From: Sulfurospirillaceae bacterium
GTDB lineage: Bacteria; Campylobacterota; Campylobacteria; Campylobacterales; Sulfurospirillaceae
Length of the DNA: 38,552 nt
NCBI GenBank assembly: GCA_028693565.1
Contig: JAQUVE010000009.1
Location: 1-38,552 of the forward strand
Reading direction: 5' to 3'
Shown: positions 22,768-30,883 of the stretch, one piece after another
How positions within the stretch are numbered: position 1 is the first letter of the stretch
How the letters are laid out: each line of letters starts with the position of its first letter
Program-made: the position numbers and the translations under genes
The notes under the pieces: generated by a model
The model's database searches: none
What the model was told of the DNA's origin: nothing
What the model saw: only the letters and a program-made list of their open reading frames with translations

Positions 22768-25058
22768 TACAGATCACTACTTGAGCTACCAAAAGAGCTA
22801 AGACTAATCGCTACACCGTCAGTACTTAAGTTTGGCGTATCACGATAAAGGTTTATCGTCCCTTCTACGGCATTAGAGTTGACAAGCTCAAATTCCACGT
22901 CATCGGTAGTGCTATATGTAGGGTCACTATTGAAGATATAGGTGGATGTTGCGAGTCCTGTTAGGTAAGTACGCGTTTCAGCAGCAACTTTACTCGCTAC
23001 AAATGCACCAATAGCCGAGCTACTTGTATCGGAGTTATTTGCAGTAAAAGTTCCCCCTAAAGATCCTGCATTAGCCCCATAAAAAGAACCACTCATATTT
23101 CCTCCAATACTACCTGTACCTGATAGCATCGCCAAAAAGGTACCATCTGCTAAAGCATTTGCCGATCCTAGATAAGTGGTTATATCCCAATAACCATTAG
23201 CGGTGAAACGGATGTGACTATCGGGCCATTTAATTGGTGCTGCGTTATTACCAAATGTGAAGACAAGTTTCACTTCGTTGGTGGCATCATTGATAGGATC
23301 AATGGCAAAGGATTGCCCACCAGCATTGTAAACAGCACCCATAGATTTGCCTAAATAAGTATAGGTTGTATCGGTATAAAGATCATTATAAATAGTTGCG
23401 ATATGAGAGGCAGCTGTTGCTACATCGGCCACTTTTCCAGCAACCCAAAAATTTTCACTTGTGGGCAGTAGTGTTGTATTATCATCAGAAGTAGATGTCC
23501 ATTTTCCCCAAAGTACATTGCTAACAGGAGAGGAAACGCTGCTAAGTTGCGAGATATTAGAATCCGAGATAGACACCGTAAATAGAGTAGAAGATGTAGC
23601 ACTTACAGAAGTCGAATCAAAAGAGACGGGATTATCACCAGGGAGAGTTATTAGACCTACTGCCGAATTGTTAGCTACAAGAACACCAAGGGGGTTTTGA
23701 TAATCATATGCCATAACGCCTGATTCTATATACGAAGATGTTGCTACTCCACTAAGTTCTAGAGAAACTGTTGGCGTAGAGTTGCCTCCACCGCCACCGC
23801 CTCCTGTTGGAATGGCGGTACAATTTGGATAAGTTCCAGTGGTGCCAGTTGGACATGTGAGTGCAACACAATTAGGGTACGTTCCAGTGGTGCCAGTTGG
23901 GCATGTGAGTGCAACACAATTTGGATAGGTTCCAGTGGTGCCAGTTGGACATGTGAGCGCAACACAATTTGGATAGGTTCCACTTTGTAAAGCCGTACAT
24001 GTTCCACAATCTGGATAGGTTCCTGTAGTTCCCGCAGGACATGTGAGTGCAACACAATTTGGATAAACACCAATAGTATTGACTGGACAAGCTTGTGCTA
24101 TACAATTTGGATAGGTTCCGCTTGTTCCTGAGGGGCACGTTTGATTTTCTAATTGGTTTTGTAAATCATCGCTTGGGATACCTAAATCATCGGCTACACC
24201 TTGAAGAACAGCACCTTGTGTTGAATTTTGTAAGTTAGTTTGTTGTGCTTGGCTGGCTGCTGTTGGGGTAAAATTTTGTGGAGTTGGTGTTCCTGTACCA
24301 CCTGTCGGTGGGGTATCATTTGCTGGTGGATTACTGGTTGGAGGGGTGTTTCCACTAGGTTGTTGCTCGCCTGTTCCTCCTGCGGGTGGTGGTGTTGGTC
24401 CTCCCCCTCCTAGACCTTGGTTGAGTTGATCTAAATCGTGTGGCGTAAACGGTGCTGGTGGTGTAGGTGGCGGTGGAAGCTCACCCGGCCCTGCAGGAGG
24501 AAGCATGCGTGTCCAACTACCAGCTGGTACGGTAACAGGAGGGTTAGGGGAACCTAAAGCACCAACACTAATTTGACCTGATAAACAAAAAATATTTTCT
24601 GGTAAAGGTGGCATGTTAGGCGATGGTGGCGGTGGCGGTAAGAACAAACCTACTGTGGTGCCACGAATTCCTATGGTAGCGGTTTTTGTTTCTAATGTGA
24701 AATTTTCAGGAGAAGCTTTGCCGATTCTTCCTGTAATGCTTTTAAAAGTACCTTGGTTAAATTTAAATTTTGCTTTGGGTGAAGCGTTATCATTAAGGTA
24801 TTCTTCGATTTTAAATTCGCTTTCACTACCCAGTGTAATGACCGTTTTATCTTCAAAAATTAACTGAAGCTGTCCATTTTTTAAAGTTTTTATAGTATCT
24901 TTTTCTTCTATGCTCATACCACTTTTTAAAGAGATTGCTTGTGCCCCTCGCTGAGCAAAAGCTTCGCCTTTTAAGAGAGAGACTTTGCCAACTGAAGCAA
25001 GAAGAGATGACGACCACAGAAATGCTAAGATTGCAAGAATACGGATGATTGATGACAT
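22719..25058 (-). CDS. FecR-domain protein, upstream part of the split gene (779 aa)
   Basis: The upstream open frame of the split surface protein described for 21358-25058. It contains the Sec signal peptide (MSSIIRILAILAFLWSSSLLA, cleaved at ...LLA-SVGK), FecR domain, Pro/Gly linker, Cys repeats, the complete first TbpB-like unit (ending GGTFTANNSDTSSSAIGAFV) and the start of the second. No lipobox Cys is present, so it is not a lipoprotein. After LYW the frame is wrong: the last ~15 residues have no counterpart in the repeat pattern. If the frameshift is real, a truncated protein with one full unit is made. Confidence 0.75.
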   Translation of the reverse strand: MSSIIRILAILAFLWSSSLLASVGKVSLLKGEAFAQRGAQAISLKSGMSIEEKDTIKTLKNGQLQLIFEDKTVITLGSESEFKIEEYLNDNASPKAKFKFNQGTFKSITGRIGKASPENFTLETKTATIGIRGTTVGLFLPPPPPSPNMPPLPENIFCLSGQISVGALGSPNPPVTVPAGSWTRMLPPAGPGELPPPPTPPAPFTPHDLDQLNQGLGGGGPTPPPAGGTGEQQPSGNTPPTSNPPANDTPPTGGTGTPTPQNFTPTAASQAQQTNLQNSTQGAVLQGVADDLGIPSDDLQNQLENQTCPSGTSGTYPNCIAQACPVNTIGVYPNCVALTCPAGTTGTYPDCGTCTALQSGTYPNCVALTCPTGTTGTYPNCVALTCPTGTTGTYPNCVALTCPTGTTGTYPNCTAIPTGGGGGGGNSTPTVSLELSGVATSSYIESGVMAYDYQNPLGVLVANNSAVGLITLPGDNPVSFDSTSVSATSSTLFTVSISDSNISQLSSVSSPVSNVLWGKWTSTSDDNTTLLPTSENFWVAGKVADVATAASHIATIYNDLYTDTTYTYLGKSMGAVYNAGGQSFAIDPINDATNEVKLVFTFGNNAAPIKWPDSHIRFTANGYWDITTYLGSANALADGTFLAMLSGTGSIGGNMSGSFYGANAGSLGGTFTANNSDTSSSAIGAFVASKVAAETRTYLTGLATSTYIFNSDPTYSTTDDVEFELVNSNAVEGTINLYRDTPNLSTDGVAISLSSFGSSSSDLYWVNGHQQRWTTIARL
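23806..24137 (-). repeat. 48-bp tandem repeat encoding Cys-pair units
   Basis: Seven tandem units with consensus CPTGTTGTYPNCVALT (16 residues, 48 bases); the last three are nearly identical at DNA level and the first four have diverged, one shortened by two residues. Each unit carries two Cys, so disulfide-closed loops in the periplasm or on the surface are likely. High identity of the last copies makes copy-number change by slippage plausible. Confidence 0.85.
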
Positions 25059-25062
25059 AAAA

Positions 25063-25070
25063 CACCTCCT
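25063..25070 (-). promoter_or_regulatory. Strong ribosome-binding site of the FecR operon
   Basis: Minus-strand AGGAGGTG, six bases before the ATG at 25058, is the best-matching ribosome-binding site of the signalling block and fixes the FecR start. Confidence 0.6.
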
Positions 25071-25190
25071 AAATATACCATAAATATAACATTTTAATCA
25101 AAAAAATCTTAAAGGAATATTTTAGTATGTGACTCTTAACTTAAACAGCTTTGAGTGGAGTAATAAATTTCATTTTTAGTGACAAAAAAG

Positions 25191-25196
25191 TATAAT
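25191..25196 (+). promoter_or_regulatory. -10 box for the bioC-like gene
   Basis: TATAAT at 25191-25196 in the 150-base divergent region between the FecR operon and the bioC-like gene. T-rich runs upstream are typical of Campylobacterota promoters that lack a -35 box. Confidence 0.5.
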
Positions 25197-25228
25197 TCTC
25201 GATTAAAATTTGAGGAATGCTAATTGTT

Positions 25229-25936
25229 ATGATGTTAGAGCATATTAAAGAGTTTTCAAGGCATTGTGATGGGTATGATGCCCATATGCATCTTCAAAAA
25301 GAGGTGGCAACGTATCTGGTCTCAAAAATTACTTCATGCCCTAAAACAATTTTAGATTTAGGGTGTGGTAATGGTGCGGTATTTAAAAATATCACATGGG
25401 ATATTGAGCATTTTGATGGTGTTGATAGTGCAAAGCAAATGGCCGATAAACACCCTGTAGCTAAAGAAGTTAGAATCATACAAGAAAATTTTGAATCCCC
25501 TTATTTGTCGCAGCATTTATTGCCACAGTATGATCTTATCATCTCTTCTTCCGCTTTGCAGTGGGCGCAATCAATCGAAAAAGTGGTTGCCTTTTGTGCT
25601 TTGGCTTGCAAAGAGGGAGCCTTTGCGATATTTACCGATAAAACATTTGAAGCAGTTTATCATGTGAGCGGCTTACAAACTTTTTTACCAAATGCTAAAA
25701 TATTAGGTGAGCTTTTTAATCAGTATTTTACATGTAAGCAAGAGATTCGTACATTTAAACTCTATTTTGAGGATAATATCTCGAAATTTCGCTACATCAA
25801 ACAAAGTGGTGTGAGCGGAGGAAAAAAACAACTAAGCGTTGCACAAACAAAAGCACTCATCCAAAACTATCCGTATGATTATCTTGAATGTGAAGTCTTA
25901 TTTATTTGGGGGATACCTAAAAGAAAATATTTATAA
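25229..25936 (+). CDS. bioC: BioC-like SAM-dependent methyltransferase (malonyl-ACP O-methyltransferase)
   Basis: A ~235-residue class I methyltransferase: FSRHCDGYDAHMHLQKEVA as the N-terminal BioC-type block, SAM-binding motif I ILDLGCGNGAVF, acidic loop FDGVDSAKQM, motif IV YDLIISSSALQWAQ, and C-terminal FRYIKQSGVSGGKKQLS, which fits BioC. BioC methylates malonyl-ACP to disguise it for fatty-acid-type synthesis of the biotin pimelate chain. The ATG at 25217 touches the only ribosome-binding site (GAGGA, 25212-25216), so the ATG at 25229 is preferred; 25232 is also possible. It stands alone, divergent from the FecR operon. The methyltransferase call is firm, BioC specificity moderate. Confidence 0.75.
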   Translation: MMLEHIKEFSRHCDGYDAHMHLQKEVATYLVSKITSCPKTILDLGCGNGAVFKNITWDIEHFDGVDSAKQMADKHPVAKEVRIIQENFESPYLSQHLLPQYDLIISSSALQWAQSIEKVVAFCALACKEGAFAIFTDKTFEAVYHVSGLQTFLPNAKILGELFNQYFTCKQEIRTFKLYFEDNISKFRYIKQSGVSGGKKQLSVAQTKALIQNYPYDYLECEVLFIWGIPKRKYL

Positions 25937-25956
25937 TATAAAATTATTATAAATAT
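25927..25956 (+). terminator. All-AT hairpin at the end of the bioC-like gene
   Basis: A perfect 12-bp inverted repeat (25927-25938 and 25945-25956) with a TAAAAT loop overlaps the stop codon. It contains no G or C, so it is a weak terminator at best and may instead be a protein-binding palindrome at the edge of the following regulatory region. Confidence 0.4.
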
Positions 25957-26371
25957 AATTGTTAAAAAATTTTTACTTTAAAATAATATATTTATTACAC
26001 CAATAATTTATAATTATTATAAGTAAAAATTAGCAATAACGCTTATTTTTCGGATATTTTGCTTGGAATCTTAAAATAATTTTTAGTACTTATTTCGTCA
26101 TTTTTAGCCAAATTTGAAAAAAAAGACAAAAAAAGTTTATTAAATTTTACTTTTATGACTACTTTTTGAAAAAAATTTTACTTAATTTGCATTTCTTTCT
26201 ATAACGCTGATTAGGGCATTCTCGTGTATTTTACCTCCTAAAGCCCCATGTTACGCCACTAATGTTAAGTTTTTTATAAGAATGAATATTTACAATGGAA
26301 GGTACAAATGCATAAAAAGACGAAGTTTATGCAGATTAATCTTAAGGTAAAAGTACAATTAAGGAGATGCG
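25937..26371 (+). promoter_or_regulatory. 435-base regulatory region of the first molybdoenzyme operon
   Basis: No gene is visible on either strand and composition is extremely AT-rich. It holds a 22-base block at 25955-25976 that matches 19 of 22 bases at 31529-31550 in front of the second operon, a TTATTTTTCGGATATTTT block at 26043-26060 with a looser counterpart there, and a small hairpin GCATAAA/TTTATGC at 26310-26332 in the likely leader. AAGGAG at 26361-26366 is the ribosome-binding site. The length and shared blocks suggest common control by an electron-acceptor or redox regulator. Confidence 0.5.
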
Positions 26372-28714
26372 ATGAAAGTAGAGATCTCACGAAGGAGATT
26401 TCTTCAAGGTAGTGTGGCTATGTCAATCGCTGGAGGAGTAACGCTAAGTTCTTCTTCTGTGTTAGCAAGTGCCGCAACTGCTGCCAATGTAAAGCTTGGC
26501 AATGAAGAGAAAAACGTAGCGACACTTTGTGAAATGTGTGTTAATAAATGTGCAGCCATTGCACATGTGCGAAATGGTGTAGTCACAAAGCTAGATCCAA
26601 ACCCCTTATTCCCAAAATCACGCAACATGCTTTGTGCTCGTGGGAATGCAGGTGTTCAAGCCTTGTATGATCCAGATCGTATTAAGTATCCATTAATTAG
26701 AGATGGTGAAAAAGGAAGTGGTAAATTTAAGCGTGTTAGTTGGAACGAAGCTTTTGCTTATATTGAAGAGAAACTAACAAAAATTTTAGATGAAGAGAAA
26801 GATAATCGATCAACGGTTGCCTTTTGCGCGGGTGAAGGTATGGCTGAACATACGTTTAAAAACTTTTTTACGGAGTTTGGTTCAGCGCACTTCTTAAACC
26901 ACGCAAGCCTTTGTCTTGCCACTACGGTTTCAGGCTATTCATTAACTATCGGTGGATATGGTCAAGCAGATCTTGATAATGCAAAATATGTCATTATGGC
27001 AGGGGCAAACCGAGCCGAAGCGATTGTAACGCCAGATACCATGGACTTTTTTAAACGTACCAGTGGACGAGGAGCAAAACTCGTGGTCGTTGATCCTCGC
27101 TTTACTAACACTGCCGCAAAAAGTGATAAATGGTTAGGGATTAACGTAGGCACAGATTTAGCATTTGTACTTGCACTAACCTATGTTGCTATTAAAGAGG
27201 AACGATACAATAAAGCATTTGTAGAGACTTCTTTTGCGGATTTTGAAGATTATAAAAACCATATCTTAAACAATGCCTATACGCCAGAATGGGCAGAAAA
27301 AATCACAGGAATAAAAGCGGCAGACATTTACGAAGTTGCTCGTGACTTTATGGCGCATGCTCCTCAAGCGATTTATTATCAAGGTAGACGAACCACATGG
27401 TCTAAAAATGATTTCCAATTACGACGTGCACAAGCTATTTTTACAGCATTAGCGGGAAGTGTTGATGTGAAGGGTGGTATCTGTTTTGGTAAAAGCTTGC
27501 CTCTTGTTCCACACGAAGCAGCAGCACCACTGTATGCGCAAGCCAAGGCTCGTATTGAAAAAGGTGAAGCAGCGGTAGTAGGAGGTTCAGGTTCATGGGT
27601 AGCTTTTAGAAATATGGTTCTTGAAGGAAGAAGCCCATATCCTATTCGGGCACTTTTTAACTACAAGCATAATCCAATGCAAAATATGCCAAACAATAAA
27701 AAAACACAAGATTTTTTGAAAAAATTGGACTTAGTAGTAACAATTGATACGATGCCAAGCGATACAGTGATGCTCAGTGATGTTGTTTTACCAGAGTGTA
27801 CATATTTAGAGCGAACAGACCCCGTTGTCTCTTATGGTGGTATTGAGCCTTCCATCGCACAACGCAATAAAGTGGTTGATCCAATGTTTGAGAGCAAACC
27901 AGTCATGGACATCATGCGGGGTTTGAGTGCAAAACTTTCAAAGCCACTTTTTGAAATCACCAAAAAGTATGATGAAGATGTTCAATCGGCCATTGCAGAT
28001 GGTAGCGAAGAAGAGGTGTATCAAGAGTATGATCTAACCAAAGCGTTTTTACATTCACAAGAAGAACTTAATGAGCACGCTGTTGCAAAATATGAAGGTG
28101 CTGCAGAAATCCTTAAAACCAAAGGTGTTTTTTATCCTGAGATGAATGAGTATTTCAAAAAAATGGGTGTAAATGATTACGAATACTATCCAGAAAATAA
28201 GCGATACTATTCTGTTTTAGGTGGAAAACTCAAAACGCCATCGGGCAAAATCGAGTGTAATCTTGAAGCATTAACCAAGCGTGGAATCGATGCGATGCCT
28301 ACATGGAAAAAAGAGTATGAGATGGTTATTCCTGAGGGTAAATTTAGATTTATCACAGGGCGTCATGCACAGTTTACACAATCAGGTAGTAGCAACAACA
28401 AAATGCTTCTAGACTTAGTTCCGCAAAATTATGCGTGGATTAACAAACGTGTAGCTGCCAAAATGGGTATAAAATTTGGTGATACCATTGAAGTTACTAG
28501 TAAAGTCGGTAAAGCAACGATTAAAGCCTATCCAACAGAGAAAATTGGACCAAATACACTCTTCTTTATTCACGGATTTGGTGTTTATTCAAGTGCTTTA
28601 ACATTAGCGCACAATAATGGAGGCAATGATTCTTCTATTATTGAAGATAGTATTGAGCCAATGCATGGCGCAAGTTGTCTTCACGATACTCTTGTAGATA
28701 TTAGAAAGGTTTAA
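26372..28714 (+). CDS. Molybdopterin oxidoreductase catalytic subunit, PsrA/PhsA family (copy 1)
   Basis: A 780-residue periplasmic molybdoenzyme. The N-terminus MKVEISRRRFLQGSVAMS carries a Tat twin-arginine signal. The first domain has the [4Fe-4S] motif CEMCVNKC...NMLCARG, and the remainder the bis-MGD domains (GQADLDNAKYVIMAGANRAE; AIYYQGRRTTWSKNDFQLRR; DTMPSDTVMLSDVVLPECTYLE) ending in the C-terminal cap domain (FITGRHAQFTQ). This is the PsrA/PhsA/SrrA branch that reduces polysulfide, thiosulfate or related sulfur compounds, using quinol electrons. Its iron-sulfur and membrane partners follow at two- and nine-base gaps. The exact acceptor cannot be read from sequence; sulfur compounds are favoured by the downstream rhodanese lipoprotein. 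Confidence 0.88.
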   Translation: MKVEISRRRFLQGSVAMSIAGGVTLSSSSVLASAATAANVKLGNEEKNVATLCEMCVNKCAAIAHVRNGVVTKLDPNPLFPKSRNMLCARGNAGVQALYDPDRIKYPLIRDGEKGSGKFKRVSWNEAFAYIEEKLTKILDEEKDNRSTVAFCAGEGMAEHTFKNFFTEFGSAHFLNHASLCLATTVSGYSLTIGGYGQADLDNAKYVIMAGANRAEAIVTPDTMDFFKRTSGRGAKLVVVDPRFTNTAAKSDKWLGINVGTDLAFVLALTYVAIKEERYNKAFVETSFADFEDYKNHILNNAYTPEWAEKITGIKAADIYEVARDFMAHAPQAIYYQGRRTTWSKNDFQLRRAQAIFTALAGSVDVKGGICFGKSLPLVPHEAAAPLYAQAKARIEKGEAAVVGGSGSWVAFRNMVLEGRSPYPIRALFNYKHNPMQNMPNNKKTQDFLKKLDLVVTIDTMPSDTVMLSDVVLPECTYLERTDPVVSYGGIEPSIAQRNKVVDPMFESKPVMDIMRGLSAKLSKPLFEITKKYDEDVQSAIADGSEEEVYQEYDLTKAFLHSQEELNEHAVAKYEGAAEILKTKGVFYPEMNEYFKKMGVNDYEYYPENKRYYSVLGGKLKTPSGKIECNLEALTKRGIDAMPTWKKEYEMVIPEGKFRFITGRHAQFTQSGSSNNKMLLDLVPQNYAWINKRVAAKMGIKFGDTIEVTSKVGKATIKAYPTEKIGPNTLFFIHGFGVYSSALTLAHNNGGNDSSIIEDSIEPMHGASCLHDTLVDIRKV

Positions 28715-28716
28715 TT

Positions 28717-29280
28717 ATGGCACGTTATGGAATGGCACTCAATTATAAAAATTGTATTAATTGTCGAGCATGTGAAACAGCATGTAAAGAAGAAAATGGT
28801 GTGTTACTAGGGCGTGATAACTATCGAATTTGGGTAGGCGTTAAAGAAGCAGAAGGAGAATTTCCGAATATCTCTATCATGTCTCAAGTCTATCACCCAA
28901 GTCAATGCCAACATTGTGATAACGCTCCATGTCAGCAAGTATGTCCAACCAATGCGACATACTATGATGAAAATCATGTCGTTCGTGTTAATCCTACAAA
29001 ATGTATTTTATGTACCTATTGTATTAACGCGTGTCCGTATGATGCACGTTATGTTGACAACAGAACGGTCACGGTTGATAAATGTAATTTTTGTTCCGAC
29101 ACACGTTTGGCAAATGGGGAAACCACAACAGCTTGTCAGGCAACATGTCCGACAAAAGTAAGAGTATTTGGTGATTTAGATGATCCTAAGAGTGAGATTT
29201 CTCAACTTCTTGCTACAAAAGAGCACAGAAGAGTGAAAGAGCACTTGGGAACTGAGCCAAAACTATTTTATATATTGTAG
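28717..29280 (+). CDS. Ferredoxin-like electron-transfer subunit, PsrB/PhsB family (copy 1)
   Basis: A 187-residue protein with 16 Cys in four clusters, the standard DMSO-reductase-family arrangement for four [4Fe-4S] centres: CINCRACETAC, CQHCDNAPCQQVCP, CILCTYCINACP and CNFC...CQATCP. It carries electrons from the membrane subunit to the molybdenum subunit and would travel with the latter through the Tat system, as it has no signal of its own. It starts two bases after the catalytic gene and precedes the membrane-anchor gene, a classic three-subunit order. Confidence 0.93.
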   Translation: MARYGMALNYKNCINCRACETACKEENGVLLGRDNYRIWVGVKEAEGEFPNISIMSQVYHPSQCQHCDNAPCQQVCPTNATYYDENHVVRVNPTKCILCTYCINACPYDARYVDNRTVTVDKCNFCSDTRLANGETTTACQATCPTKVRVFGDLDDPKSEISQLLATKEHRRVKEHLGTEPKLFYIL

Positions 29281-29289
29281 GAGTATAAG

Positions 29290-30456
29290 ATGAATTCATT
29301 TTCACTAAAACAACTTTTTTCATTTGAAAAAACACCACTCAATTTATTGATGGCATTTATTACAATTGGCTTGCTTGCAGCATTTGCCGCTGGTGCAGTT
29401 ATGTATTTGCTTCATGGTCATCACGCTTACAATGTAACACGTCAGCATCCATGGGGTCTTTTAATTTCAATGTACGTATTCTTTGTTGTATCAAGCACAG
29501 GTCTTTGTATTATCTCTTCTATTGGCCATGTTTTTGGGATTCCTGAGTTTCAACAAATTGGTAAACGTGCCATTGCGGGTGCGATTATTACTATTTCTTC
29601 AGGCTTTGCCGTTATTGGTTTAGAAATAGGTCATCCTATGACGATGGTCATTTACAATGTGCTAACCCCTGGACTTACCTCTGCTATTTGGTGGATGGGA
29701 ACATTGTATGGTTTGTATCTAGCGTTTATCTGTATGGAATTTTTCTTTTTAGCGATTAAAGAAAACCATAAATTATCTAAGTTTTTTGGTATCGGTGGTC
29801 TTTTAGTAGGTCTTGCGGCACACTCTAACTTAGGTGCTGTTTTTGGTTTCTTAATTTCACGTCCATCAGCCAATGGTGTATTTTATCCAGTATATTTCAT
29901 CCTCTCAGCGATGATTACAGGTTGTTACCTTGTTTTCTTAATGTATGGATTTCGTTATAAGATGAACTTTCCAGAGAGAGTTACTGTCATGCTCGTAAAA
30001 CTTTCAAAAATTTTAGGAATGCTTCTAGCGGTACTTATTTTCTTTGAAATTTGGAAAATTTTAACAGCACTTTATGGTGATATGCCTGAGCGTGCGGCTA
30101 CTATTTTACATACCATTAAACATCCAAATTTTTGGTTTGGCGAAGTCATCCTTGGTATGTTAATTCCTTTTACGATTATCTTACTCAGTAATGCAAAAGC
30201 GATAAAAGCTACTGTTTATGCTTCAATCACAGGTATGGTTGGTATCTTTTTTATGCGATACGATTTAGTCCATGATACATTGATCTATCCTATGACGATG
30301 TTGAAGCGCAGCGAATATCAGCTACCTCCAACTTTTTTAGAGTATTTCCCATCTCCTGCTGAATTTGCAGTGGGTTTTGGTGGCATTGGTCTTTGTCTCT
30401 TTCTTTACTATATTGCAGACAAAGTTTTCAATTTAGATGAGACAAGTACGCATTAA
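29290..30456 (+). CDS. NrfD/PsrC-family membrane anchor and quinol-oxidising subunit (copy 1)
   Basis: A 388-residue polytopic protein with about nine to ten membrane segments, starting LMAFITIGLLAAFAAGAVMYLL. Conserved NrfD-type positions include FVVSSTGLCIISSIGHVFG, GLEIGHP and GTLYGLYLAFICMEFFFL. It anchors the catalytic and iron-sulfur subunits at the periplasmic face and oxidises menaquinol. It is longer than the 317-residue Wolinella PsrC, fitting the larger ten-helix class of NrfD-like proteins. GGAG at 29280-29283 lies before the ATG. Confidence 0.9.
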   Translation: MNSFSLKQLFSFEKTPLNLLMAFITIGLLAAFAAGAVMYLLHGHHAYNVTRQHPWGLLISMYVFFVVSSTGLCIISSIGHVFGIPEFQQIGKRAIAGAIITISSGFAVIGLEIGHPMTMVIYNVLTPGLTSAIWWMGTLYGLYLAFICMEFFFLAIKENHKLSKFFGIGGLLVGLAAHSNLGAVFGFLISRPSANGVFYPVYFILSAMITGCYLVFLMYGFRYKMNFPERVTVMLVKLSKILGMLLAVLIFFEIWKILTALYGDMPERAATILHTIKHPNFWFGEVILGMLIPFTIILLSNAKAIKATVYASITGMVGIFFMRYDLVHDTLIYPMTMLKRSEYQLPPTFLEYFPSPAEFAVGFGGIGLCLFLYYIADKVFNLDETSTH

Positions 30457-30485
30457 GTTATTCAATTAAAAATTAAAGGGAAAAA

Positions 30486-30803
30486 ATGGAAAAGGTGTTT
30501 AAATTGTTTTGGGCAGTTATATTAACATTGGGATTTCTATCGACTTCCGTGTGGGCAGATATTGACAAAGGTCAAAAAATTTATAGTAAGCAGTTTAAAA
30601 AAGTATGTGGTTTTAGTGGAAATGTAATGGCTAGAAAGCACAAACAATCAGAGTGGCATGATATTTTTCATGAAGGTAAACTCAATGAAGAATTGTTAAA
30701 AGAATGTCCAAATGCAAGTGCATTAAAAAAATCTGATTTACAACATGTGTATGATTTTTTGTATAACTATGCATTAGACAGTGGAAACACAGCTACATGT
30801 TAG
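30486..30803 (+). CDS. Cytochrome-c-like periplasmic protein lacking a CXXCH haem motif
   Basis: A 105-residue protein with a signal peptide (MEKVFKLFWAVILTLGFLSTSVWA) and a mature domain beginning DIDKGQKIYSKQFKKVCGFSG, followed by ARKHKQSEWHDIFHEGKL and the C-terminal SDLQHVYDFLYNYALDSGN. The overall pattern (GQKIYSKxF..C....H...EW, Y-D-F-L-Y-x-Y-A) is that of small Campylobacterota cytochrome c-like proteins, yet no CXXCH is present: only a lone Cys and a downstream His at 12-residue distance remain. It is 30 bases after the membrane-anchor gene and probably in that operon. It may have a structural, haem-free or non-canonical haem role. Confidence 0.75.
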   Translation: MEKVFKLFWAVILTLGFLSTSVWADIDKGQKIYSKQFKKVCGFSGNVMARKHKQSEWHDIFHEGKLNEELLKECPNASALKKSDLQHVYDFLYNYALDSGNTATC

Positions 30804-30826
30804 ATATATAGTAGCTTTACATATGG

Positions 30827-30864
30827 GTACGCTGTTTATTAAATGGCGTACTTCATGGTACAAT
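30827..30864 (+). promoter_or_regulatory. Weak hairpin and putative promoter before the 148-aa gene
   Basis: GTACGC (30827-30832) and GCGTAC (30846-30851) form a short hairpin after the cytochrome-like gene, and TACAAT at 30859-30864 lies 20 bases before the ATG at 30884 with GAAGGA between them. The next gene may thus have its own transcript. Confidence 0.35.
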
Positions 30865-30883
30865 TTTTTAGAAGGATTGAAAT

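Larger units (their letters stand above)
21358..25058 (-). pseudogene. FecR-domain surface protein with Cys repeats and three TbpB-like units, split by a one-base frameshift
   Basis: Reading from 25058: signal peptide, FecR domain (residues ~25-140; GKVSLLKGEAFAQRG...ETKTATIGIRGTTVGL), Pro/Gly-rich linker (~145-270), seven 16-residue Cys-pair repeats, then three related ~220-residue units each with W-G-x-W near the middle and FYG(D/A)-A-(x)-LGGTF...G(V/A)F at its end, the pattern of TbpB/Slam-cargo barrels. The first frame stops after unit-1/2 boundary text (LYWVNGH); the remainder is open one frame away from 22767, where LYWGKWTS would be expected. Restoring one G gives exactly 1,233 residues and a protein ending at the Slam-like gene. 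Strong SD AGGAGG at 25065-25070. It may be a true mutation, phase variation or a sequencing error. Confidence 0.8.

Noticed and set aside
23806-24137. Possible CRISPR array from regular 48-bp repeats
   Set aside because: There are no unique spacers; the repeats are contiguous, in frame and code for Cys-pair units within a larger protein.
23872-24138. Other-frame open readings across the 48-bp repeats
   Set aside because: They are by-products of the repeat period being a multiple of three, with no start signals.
28916-29161. Open frame inside the first iron-sulfur subunit gene
   Set aside because: It is a shadow of a Cys-rich gene in another frame; the 16-Cys frame is clearly the coding one.
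30486-30803. Annotation as an ordinary c-type cytochrome
   Set aside because: No CXXCH motif exists in any part of the protein, so covalent haem attachment of the usual kind is not supported.
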